DNA from: UMGS1002 sp964570825
Lineage (GTDB): Bacteria > Bacillota > Clostridia > Oscillospirales > CAG-272
Length of the DNA: 64,000 bases
Reading direction: 5' to 3'
Assembly (NCBI GenBank): GCA_964570825.1
Contig: CAZMZJ010000003.1
Coordinates: 100,479 to 164,478, forward strand
Under the pieces are notes generated by a model. The model did no database searches. It had not been told where the DNA came from and saw only the letters and a list, made by a program, of their open reading frames with translations. Made by a program: the position numbers and the translations under genes. Below are positions 51,588 to 58,954 of the stretch, piece after piece (within the stretch, counting starts at the first letter, position 1; each line of letters starts with the position of its first letter).

Positions 51588-52187
51588 ATGAAATTAACAC
51601 AAAGAGAGCAGAGCACGCTTGATTATATAATTGACACAATCATTAACAAGGGATATTCCCCGAGCGTGCGCGATATTAAAAGCGCCATCGGATTCAAAAG
51701 TACATCCACTGTTTACAACTGCCTCCGTAAACTCGAAAATGAAGGTTACATACAAAAAGAAGACGGGAAAAGCCGCACAATACGCGTCGATAATATTTCC
51801 GCATGGACCGGAACAAAGGTGCCTATAATAGGGAAAGTCACGGCGGGGCTTCCGGTGCTGGCCGAGGAAAATTACGATGGATATGTCAGCTTCGTGGCGG
51901 ACAGCATAGGCTGCAGCCAGAGCAATCTGTTCGCGCTCAAAGTCAGCGGCGTCAGCATGATTGAGGCGGGCATCATGGATGGCGATGTGGTGATAGTCGA
52001 CAAGCGCGACTACGCCGAAAACGGTGAAATAGTTGTCGCGATGATTGATGACGAGGCGACGGTAAAAACTTTTTACCGCGAGAACGGAAGATACCGTTTG
52101 CAACCCGAAAACCATCTTCTTGCACCGATATACGCCGATGAGGTTTCAATCCTCGGAAAAGTCGTCGCCTGCATGAGAATATACTGA
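51588..52187 (+). CDS. lexA: LexA repressor
   Basis: A 199-residue SOS repressor. The winged HTH is at residues about 1-65 (YIIDTIINKGYSPSVRDIKS, STSTVYNCLRKLENEGYI). The cleavage site Ala86-Gly87 is in VTAGLPVLAEE, the catalytic Ser123 in KVSGVSMIEAG and Lys160 in EATVKTF. The usual GDSM reads GVSM here, so Asp before the serine is replaced by Val. ATG 51588 follows GGAGGAAAAT. It is divergent from pckG and probably autoregulated. DNA damage-dependent self-cleavage is the family mechanism. Confidence 0.95.
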   Translation: MKLTQREQSTLDYIIDTIINKGYSPSVRDIKSAIGFKSTSTVYNCLRKLENEGYIQKEDGKSRTIRVDNISAWTGTKVPIIGKVTAGLPVLAEENYDGYVSFVADSIGCSQSNLFALKVSGVSMIEAGIMDGDVVIVDKRDYAENGEIVVAMIDDEATVKTFYRENGRYRLQPENHLLAPIYADEVSILGKVVACMRIY

Positions 52188-52289
52188 GACTTCTGCGCTG
52201 AGCATAAAACGGCAGCCGGTAAATTATGCCGCTGTTTTTCGGGGTAACCACTTAACTTAGCCACAATATATATCCGCATTGAAAGAGTC

Positions 52290-54722
52290 ATGATGAAGTT
52301 TGCGGCGCACATAAATTTGTCTGGCAAAGGAGTTGATCTTGATTTGGCTGATGGACTCAAAAAGACCCGCACCGGCAGCGACGCTTCAAGGTTATATAAG
52401 GTTAGCTCAAATAAGGAATGGGGCAACGGTCTCGGCAAAAGAACGGCGAAGAACTCCGTTAAGACGGTTTTTTTCAATTTTAAGGAGTACATAAGCTTTT
52501 TTGTCGCACTTTTTATAATTCAGTCGATGTTCTGGATGATATGCTTTACCGCGTCAACGAACATCACGCACAGATATAACGTTATCAAGTCGCAGTATGA
52601 TTACGATATGCTGATTGAAGGCATCGATCTGTCGGAGAGGGCAGCTATCGAAAATGCGCTTTATATCAAATCGTTTCAGTACATACGCAGCTATGAAAGC
52701 TACGAATTTTCCACGCCCGATGCGTACCATGATTATTATTCACTGAAAGTCAGTCTTAAACCCGGACATTCCGCGGAAACATTCATATCTTATTACATCG
52801 ATGGCACCGGTGTGGGACGAGAAAACGTCAGCATTTCTTATACCCCGCGGTATGAATTCATGGAAGATTACTTGAATGCCACAATGAAAAACGGAGTGCT
52901 CGCGGCAGTTTTTCTCACCGTTCTCTCGGTGGTGCTGCTGATGGCGCTGTATAATGTGCGTATAAATCATTACAAATTTCTATACGGCATTTATATGACC
53001 TGCGGGGCGGGATTCAAAAAGCTGTTTTCAACCGCAAAATGGGAAATGTTCGTAATTTCGGCGACAACGCTGCTCGCGTCCTTCTTTTCGGTGTTCGCAA
53101 CGCTCAAAATAGCTTACGGATTCGCAGGGGTTTCAGACCTTCATATCACATGGTGGATGATTCCCTCGGTTATTATGCTGAATTTCATTACTGTTTATTT
53201 CGCGGTGCGCACCCCGATGAAGCATATGGCAAACAAGCCTCCGATCGCCCTTATTGCGGCGCAGGACAACTCGAACCTCGTTTCCTCGCCGCGGCGTTCT
53301 TTCAAAATCTTCAACAAGTCGTTCCCGTACCATTATGAGCTTTTCAGCACATGGCGTTTCCGCAGGTATATACTTGGGACGCTGGTTACGGCGATTATCT
53401 TCACGTCGCTGTTCATTTGCGGAATATATGCCGCGCATATGAACAAAACCGACTCAGAAACGTCCGCGACGGACGCCGTTATAAATGTCGACTACTGGGA
53501 TATTGATATGCAGGGCGGAGAGGATGCCGATTTCGGCGTCGCCGACGCGGTGGATCTGATGGACGAGATCATGACCGGCTGCATAGATAATGTCGATGGT
53601 GTTAAATATTCGTTATGGCTGAATAAAAAATCCGCAACCGAAATAATATCGCATATTCTGCTCAGGACGGAAAGCCTTAGTGGAAATTCAAATTATGCGG
53701 CAACATCTGAAAATGTCGAAGGATATGAAGTGGCGACCAACTATGTGAACTACACCGCTTTCGACAGACATTACATCGACACAATATGCAGCCTTTACGA
53801 TGTTGAGGGCGATCCTTATGCGGTTCTTGAAGACAGCGGCAAAATCATTATAAGCGATTCGATTTATAATACGAAAAATTTCAATATCAAGCCCGGAGAC
53901 AAGGTATACGCGGCGCAGTTTTTATTCAAGAAGGACAGGATAGATGAGGTGTTTTACGACAATATCAGCTACCTGCGTGTCCAGCTTGAAAGATACGCAT
54001 TCGATTATAAAGAATACGAGGTCGCCGCGGTGGTGCACGCCAGCGACGGCGAAGGCTATATGACGGTCGGAATGAACTACGGCGAGTTTTTAAGCTTTAC
54101 CGGTATGACCGACCTCAGCCGGACGGTTCAGGTAATGCTTGACAGCAGCGTCACACAGTCCGAGGCGGACAAAATACTTAACGAAATAGATAAAAATCTG
54201 AGCCTTGAACTCGGCGATTACAGAATAGGCTATACGATTCAGAACGAATATACCGCGTTAAAAAGGCAGCTTGCTTCAGAGGGAATTTCATACCAGTCGA
54301 TAATTATTATCTCAGTTATGCTGCTGCTGCTCTCGCCCGTCGTATGGTTTTTCTCGCAGGTGCTGTTTTATATGAAGCGCGAAAAGGAGATAAGTCTGCT
54401 CTGCATGTTCGGAGCGCAGGAAAATCAGCTAAGGGGCGTTTATACTTTCGCCGGTATTATAATGGCTGGGCTTGCGATGGCGGCGACTGTGCTGCTCAGC
54501 CTTGCCGCAAGCTATATAATGTTCAAGCTGTTCAATCAGATTCTGCCGTCCTTCGGATTTACGGGCGGAACAAGATATGATTTTTATTTATCGGGCGCGG
54601 CTCTTTTAATCAGTATTGCGGTATCTGCCGTCTGCGGGTTTATTTCGTCTTATATTCCGTACAGCATAAGCAGGCGCCGCCGAGAAACCGGATATGTCAG
54701 CCGCCTGTCAGAACAAAACTAA
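52290..54722 (+). CDS. ABC transporter permease, FtsX/MacB type
   Basis: An 810-residue membrane protein with two FtsX-like units. Hydrophobic segments: FFVALFIIQSMFWMICF (residues about 71-87), then about 205-230, 255-310, 360-380 and 670-790. A large extracellular region spans roughly 385-665. The layout fits the BceB/YvcS/MacB-type permeases used for peptide-antibiotic sensing or export. The start is uncertain: ATG 52290 has GAAAGAG; a TTG at 52344 has a better AAAGGAG at 52326-52332 and would drop an 18-residue stretch without homologous look. It is co-transcribed with the ATPase. No two-component system is adjacent. Confidence 0.85.
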   Translation: MMKFAAHINLSGKGVDLDLADGLKKTRTGSDASRLYKVSSNKEWGNGLGKRTAKNSVKTVFFNFKEYISFFVALFIIQSMFWMICFTASTNITHRYNVIKSQYDYDMLIEGIDLSERAAIENALYIKSFQYIRSYESYEFSTPDAYHDYYSLKVSLKPGHSAETFISYYIDGTGVGRENVSISYTPRYEFMEDYLNATMKNGVLAAVFLTVLSVVLLMALYNVRINHYKFLYGIYMTCGAGFKKLFSTAKWEMFVISATTLLASFFSVFATLKIAYGFAGVSDLHITWWMIPSVIMLNFITVYFAVRTPMKHMANKPPIALIAAQDNSNLVSSPRRSFKIFNKSFPYHYELFSTWRFRRYILGTLVTAIIFTSLFICGIYAAHMNKTDSETSATDAVINVDYWDIDMQGGEDADFGVADAVDLMDEIMTGCIDNVDGVKYSLWLNKKSATEIISHILLRTESLSGNSNYAATSENVEGYEVATNYVNYTAFDRHYIDTICSLYDVEGDPYAVLEDSGKIIISDSIYNTKNFNIKPGDKVYAAQFLFKKDRIDEVFYDNISYLRVQLERYAFDYKEYEVAAVVHASDGEGYMTVGMNYGEFLSFTGMTDLSRTVQVMLDSSVTQSEADKILNEIDKNLSLELGDYRIGYTIQNEYTALKRQLASEGISYQSIIIISVMLLLLSPVVWFFSQVLFYMKREKEISLLCMFGAQENQLRGVYTFAGIIMAGLAMAATVLLSLAASYIMFKLFNQILPSFGFTGGTRYDFYLSGAALLISIAVSAVCGFISSYIPYSISRRRRETGYVSRLSEQN

Positions 54723-54735
54723 GGAGTTGCCGGAT

Positions 54736-55449
54736 ATGGAATACAAGGATAGAAGAGTAATTCTTGAAACTGAAAATGTGATAAAGCTGTATCAGCAGTA
54801 CGACGCGGTGGTGACGGCTGTAAACCGGGCGACCTTCAGAGTGTTCGACGGAGAATTCGTGGCGATTATCGGCGCTTCCGGATCCGGCAAGAGCACGCTG
54901 CTTCACCTGTGCGCCGGGCTTGACCGTCCCAATTCCGGCTCGATAAAAATACGGGGCGAGGAAATAACAAAGATGCCGCCGGATGAACTCGGATTATTCC
55001 GCGGAAAGTACATAGGAATGATTTTTCAGAACCACAATCTCATTCCGCAATTCACGGCGCTTGAAAACATCCTGATTCCAACGCTCATGTGCAACAAGCC
55101 CGAATTTTCGTATGAGGAGAATCTAAAAAAACTTATCACAACGCTCGACATCGCCGACAGGCTGCATCACCTTCCGAGCGAGCTTTCGGGCGGTCAGCAG
55201 CAGCGCGTTGCAATTGCACGTGCGCTGATAAACATGCCGCATATTGTTTTCGCGGATGAGCCTACCGGCAACCTAGACCGCAGGAATGCCGACGAGGTAC
55301 TGACACTTCTTCTCGAAACAAAAAATCTGCTCGGACAGACTTTGATTATCGTAACCCACGATATGTCTATCGCAAGGAAGGCCGACCGCGTCTTCAAAAT
55401 GGACAACGGCATGCTGAACCCGTGGAAGGTATCCGCGGAGGATGTATGA
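54736..55449 (+). CDS. ABC transporter ATP-binding protein (MacB/BceA type)
   Basis: A 237-residue ATPase. Walker A IIGASGSGKSTLLHLCAG (residues about 40-57), Q-loop FQNHNLIPQF, signature ELSGGQQQRVAIARAL, Walker B VFADEPTGNLD and the H-loop VTHDMSIARKADRVF. The GNLDR motif and family spacing are those of the LolD/MacB/BceA group. ATG 54736 has AAGGAG 9 nt before it, starting one base before the permease stop. It pairs with the permease upstream. Substrate could be an antimicrobial peptide or lipid-linked compound, inferred only from family. Confidence 0.92.
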   Translation: MEYKDRRVILETENVIKLYQQYDAVVTAVNRATFRVFDGEFVAIIGASGSGKSTLLHLCAGLDRPNSGSIKIRGEEITKMPPDELGLFRGKYIGMIFQNHNLIPQFTALENILIPTLMCNKPEFSYEENLKKLITTLDIADRLHHLPSELSGGQQQRVAIARALINMPHIVFADEPTGNLDRRNADEVLTLLLETKNLLGQTLIIVTHDMSIARKADRVFKMDNGMLNPWKVSAEDV

Positions 55450-55577
55450 TTTATAAGGCGGAAAAATGATTTCCGGCGCTCAACCTCAAGAATGAGCGCA
55501 CTAAATGCCTGAAATTCGCTGGGATATCTCATAAGGTCGCATCTGTTTTGCCGGGTTTACAGTTTATAATATGAAAA

Positions 55578-55618
55578 AATTGCCGCTCAGCGAGCGGCAA
55601 TTCTGTTTAATTATATTT
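55578..55618. terminator. Bidirectional terminator between ABC and flippase genes
   Basis: AATTGCCGCTC (55578-55588) pairs with GAGCGGCAATT (55592-55602). TTTTTC follows on the minus strand and an AT-rich T-run follows on the plus strand. Confidence 0.82.
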
Positions 55619-55619
55619 T

Positions 55620-57167
55620 TTAGTTTTCGCTGCCTCTTTTGAGCATTTGCCGGATGCGCCTGACATCGCTCCTTTCTACTGCGAAAAGTCCGGACAGAAG
55701 CAATATATAAATCAATGCGGAAATTACTATGGCATATGTCAGAATCCAGCCTGTCAGGACTTTTCCGGACAGCTTGAAGATAAGCCTTGAAATGCTCACG
55801 GCGCCGACGACCGCCGCGACGGGCTTGGCAAGCCAGTTTATAAAATCCGGCTTTACCTGGCTTACGGAAAGCAGCCTGCCGATGCTTAGCGACGCGTTGA
55901 GCAGCTCCGCGGCATAGATTATAAAAATATAACCATGTATCCCGTAAACCGGAAGAATGAGCCAGACAAGAATGACAGATATAAGCGAGTCGATAATATT
56001 TACCGCCATATTGTAAAACTGTTGTCCGAGGCCTTTCAGCATGACGTCGGTCATGCTGTCAAGATACATCACGGGTATAAGCGGCGCGAGAAATCCGATA
56101 TAAGCTCCGGCAGATTCCGAAGAGCTGTACAACGCTTTGCCAAGCTCGCCGGCAAAACAGAGCATGATGCCTGAGGTGCCGATTGAAAAGAGAAGCGTGA
56201 AGCGCATTACGCGCGATACTATTCTCCTGATTCTTGCCGTATCCCCACGTGCCCGGCTTTCGGCAAGCTCCGGGACGAGAAGCCCTGAAAACGAAGTGAT
56301 GAAAACCGCGGGATAAAGCAGCACGGGGAAGACCATGCTGTGAAGAGTCCCGTAGGCGGCAAGCGACATCTCGGCTGTCGCGCCGGATTTTTTCAGCCCC
56401 GCCGGGATAAGCGCGTGCTCTACCGTTATAAGCCCAGAGCGCACATAGGAACTGAAGGCGACAGGAAGAGTGATTCCGAGCATAGCGCGGACATAGCCTG
56501 TGCTGCTGACTGAAGAATTATTTTTCTTTCTGCCTTTGTCAAGCAGGTATAGAGAGGACAATATAATAAGCGAAACAAGCTCGGCGATAGTGCTGCCGAG
56601 TGCAAGTGCGACGCAGGCGTATTCAATGCCGGGGGGCAACAGCATGGTTAAAAGAAGGACGGTGCAGGAAATCCTAACAAGCTGCTCGATGAATACAGTG
56701 AGGGCGTTTTTATACACCTTCCGCATGGCGGTGAAATATCCGTTCAATGCCGAGGCGATTGAAATAAATGGAAGGGAAACCGCAAGCAGGCGCAGAGGGC
56801 GGATTGTGCGCAGGTCGTCAAGCCAGGAATACGCTATGCGTTCCGACAACGCGAAAATCAGAAAAAAAGCGAGCATCCCGAAAAATATTGAATAAATAAT
56901 GCAGCGGCGCATGATCCGTCCGGCTTCACCCGGACTGCCCTTGCCGAGAGCTTCGGATACAAGGCGCGTCACCGCCAGATTCACGCCTGAAGTCGCAAGT
57001 GTTATTCCAAAGCCGTAAACGCCGCCGATAAGGGAATAGACGCCCATTGCCTCGGCGCCGATTTTATTTGATATCCAGACATTGAAATACATACCGACAG
57101 TCCGCATGGTAAGGGATACGGCGACAAGCAGCAGGGCATTATATAAAAAGACGTTCAGCTTCTTCAT
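55620..57167 (-). CDS. SpoVB/MurJ-type lipid flippase (polysaccharide biosynthesis family)
   Basis: A 515-residue membrane protein with about 14 transmembrane segments (NALLLVAVSLTMRTVGMYFN, GAEAMGVYSLIGGVYGFG, SVILVWLILPVYGIHGYIF and others). The VNLAVTRLVSEALGKG motif near residue 60 and general order match the SpoVB/MurJ/Wzx MATE-like exporters that flip lipid-linked wall precursors. In spore formers SpoVB acts in cortex synthesis; the window does not show whether this organism sporulates. ATG 57167 is preferred (AAGGG upstream); the frame extends to 57248. Single gene. Confidence 0.87.
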   Translation of the reverse strand: MKKLNVFLYNALLLVAVSLTMRTVGMYFNVWISNKIGAEAMGVYSLIGGVYGFGITLATSGVNLAVTRLVSEALGKGSPGEAGRIMRRCIIYSIFFGMLAFFLIFALSERIAYSWLDDLRTIRPLRLLAVSLPFISIASALNGYFTAMRKVYKNALTVFIEQLVRISCTVLLLTMLLPPGIEYACVALALGSTIAELVSLIILSSLYLLDKGRKKNNSSVSSTGYVRAMLGITLPVAFSSYVRSGLITVEHALIPAGLKKSGATAEMSLAAYGTLHSMVFPVLLYPAVFITSFSGLLVPELAESRARGDTARIRRIVSRVMRFTLLFSIGTSGIMLCFAGELGKALYSSSESAGAYIGFLAPLIPVMYLDSMTDVMLKGLGQQFYNMAVNIIDSLISVILVWLILPVYGIHGYIFIIYAAELLNASLSIGRLLSVSQVKPDFINWLAKPVAAVVGAVSISRLIFKLSGKVLTGWILTYAIVISALIYILLLSGLFAVERSDVRRIRQMLKRGSEN

Positions 57168-57267
57168 GTTTTGGCGGGACCCTTCAGTTATATTAGGTAT
57201 ATGCAATTTTATGCTGAACGCCGTTAAGATAGACCGGATATGGCGCAAAGACAGGGCGGCGGTAAGA

Positions 57268-57295
57268 TTGACATATTAAAAAAGTGTGGTATGAT
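57268..57295 (+). promoter_or_regulatory. Promoter of namZ
   Basis: -35 TTGACA (57268-57273), 16-nt spacer, -10 TATGAT (57290-57295). Confidence 0.7.
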
Positions 57296-57340
57296 TATCG
57301 TGAGAAACAAACCATATTCAAGATTCAAGGAGCATATGTT

Positions 57341-58459
57341 ATGAATAGAGTATTAAACGGAGCGGACAGGCTTGAAGCGGCGGAGCCTTATCTGCGCGGC
57401 GCGCGTTTGGCGCTGCTGACAAACTCGTCCGGAGTGAACAAGAAGGGTGTTCCCACATATTTAACTCTTGCCGAAAAGTACGATCTGAGGCTTTTAATCG
57501 CGCCCGAGCATGGGCTCAAAACCAACCTGCAGGACGGCAGGTGGGGCGCCGAGGGACGCGACGACGAAACCGGTGCGCTGGTGTTCAATCTGAAATCAAA
57601 AGAAAACGAAGGGCTCGACGAACTGCTTCAGGGCGTCGATGTCGCGGTTTACGATATTCAGGACGTAGGGGCGCGATTTTATACATATCTGACGAATCTG
57701 AACGATATGCTGCGTCGCTGCGCTAAACTTAATATCCCGCTGATTGTGCTCGACCGTATCAACCCGATTTCGGGCGCATCGGTTCAGGGTGTGCTTCTTG
57801 ATGAGGAGAAGTATTCGTCGACCATAGGAGAGTATTCGATTGTGACGCGCTACGGGCTTACAATCGGCGAGTATGCAAAATATATTAATGCTGAAAAGAA
57901 AATTGGCTGCCGGGTGGAGGTCGTCGGGTGCGAGGGCTGGCGCAGGGATATGTATGCCGACGCGACCGACCTTCTCTGGGTCAATCCGTCTCCCAACATA
58001 CCGTCGGTAACCTCGGCGATAAATTATATAGGTACCTGCATTTTCGAGGCGACAAACATATCCGAGGGGCGTGGGACAACTCGCCCGTTTGACCTTGTCG
58101 GAGCGCCGTTTGTGAACGGCAGGAAGCTTTGCGACGAAATGAATTCATTAAAGCTTGACGGCGTTGTGTTCCGCAGAGCATATTTCACGCCGCAGTTCAA
58201 CAAATATGCCGGCGAGGTCTGCGAGGGGGTAGAGTTGCATGTCACGGACCGCGAGGCGTATGATCCGATTCTGACAGCGATAAATCTGTACCGGCATATG
58301 AGGCGGTATCCGGAGTTTACCTGCCGCGAGAACGGACTGTGCCTGCGTTTCGGAAGCGATTTTCTCCTCGGCGACGCGGATGCTGAAAATTATCAGGCTA
58401 TCAGCGCGTCAGATTGCAGGGTATTCCGTCAAAAAACATCGAAATTCCTTCTTTACTGA
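57341..58459 (+). CDS. namZ: Exo-beta-N-acetylmuramidase, NamZ family (DUF1343)
   Basis: A 372-residue GH171 protein. It cuts terminal MurNAc from wall fragments (known for Bacillus NamZ). Family blocks: LALLTNSSGVNKKG, LLIAPEHGLKTNLQDG, VAVYDIQDVGARFYTYLTNL, IVLDRINPISGASVQG, ANEAT-like IFEATNISEGRGTTRPFDLV and GAPFVNG. There is no signal peptide from ATG 57341 (AAGGAG upstream), so it appears cytosolic, unlike secreted relatives. It follows the flippase divergently and may recycle imported muropeptides. GH171 length is normal. Confidence 0.9.
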   Translation: MNRVLNGADRLEAAEPYLRGARLALLTNSSGVNKKGVPTYLTLAEKYDLRLLIAPEHGLKTNLQDGRWGAEGRDDETGALVFNLKSKENEGLDELLQGVDVAVYDIQDVGARFYTYLTNLNDMLRRCAKLNIPLIVLDRINPISGASVQGVLLDEEKYSSTIGEYSIVTRYGLTIGEYAKYINAEKKIGCRVEVVGCEGWRRDMYADATDLLWVNPSPNIPSVTSAINYIGTCIFEATNISEGRGTTRPFDLVGAPFVNGRKLCDEMNSLKLDGVVFRRAYFTPQFNKYAGEVCEGVELHVTDREAYDPILTAINLYRHMRRYPEFTCRENGLCLRFGSDFLLGDADAENYQAISASDCRVFRQKTSKFLLY

Positions 58460-58580
58460 CGGCGGATAGATACGCAAGTCGGATTTTGTCGTGCAAAAAT
58501 TACCGCAAAAATGCCGCTTCATAATTGACAAGAGCCGCCTGCCGGGATATCATATTAAAAAAATCTCCGGAGGCTGTTAT

Positions 58581-58760
58581 ATGATATATGTCTGCGAGCT
58601 TTGCGGCTATGAATACGATCCTGAAGAAGGCGATCTTGAAAACGGAATTTCCGAGGGAACCGAATTTGAGGAGCTGCCCGAAGAGTGGGAATGCCCGCTG
58701 TGCGGCGCGTCGAAAGAGGATTTTGAGCCGCTGAACGAAGATGAGGATGAAATGGATTGA
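58581..58760 (+). CDS. Rubredoxin
   Basis: A 59-residue one-iron electron carrier. The two knuckles are CELCGYEYDPEEGD (Cys 5 and 8) and CPLCGASKEDFEP (near residues 38-41). Typical inner residues EELPEEWECP precede the second knuckle. The C-terminus is acidic (EDEDEMD). ATG 58581 follows CCGGAGG; the upstream frame to 58491 has no site. It supports the view of an anaerobe. It lies alone between namZ and polA. Confidence 0.95.
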   Translation: MIYVCELCGYEYDPEEGDLENGISEGTEFEELPEEWECPLCGASKEDFEPLNEDEDEMD

Positions 58761-58764
58761 ATAT

Positions 58765-58799
58765 TCAGGGGGGGGCTTAAATAAGGTTCCCCCTTGAAT
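58765..58799 (+). terminator. Weak hairpin after rubredoxin
   Basis: An imperfect stem pairs ATTCA-GGGGG with CCCCC-T-TGAAT. The T-run after it is poor, so termination may be partial. Confidence 0.4.
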
Positions 58800-58878
58800 T
58801 TATGGACAGGCTTCTATAAAAAGATGCGGTTTTGCTGTTGCCGTAAGGAATATAATCGATGATAAACCGGAATTGTTG

Positions 58879-58908
58879 TTGACAGGCGCGTCTTGAAAAT
58901 GTTATACT
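58879..58908 (+). promoter_or_regulatory. Promoter of polA
   Basis: -35 TTGACA (58879-58884), 18-nt spacer, -10 TATACT (58903-58908). Confidence 0.75.
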
Positions 58909-58954
58909 ATGGGTGGTAAAATATAGAGAAAGTCGGAAAGGACATTATGCTCTG

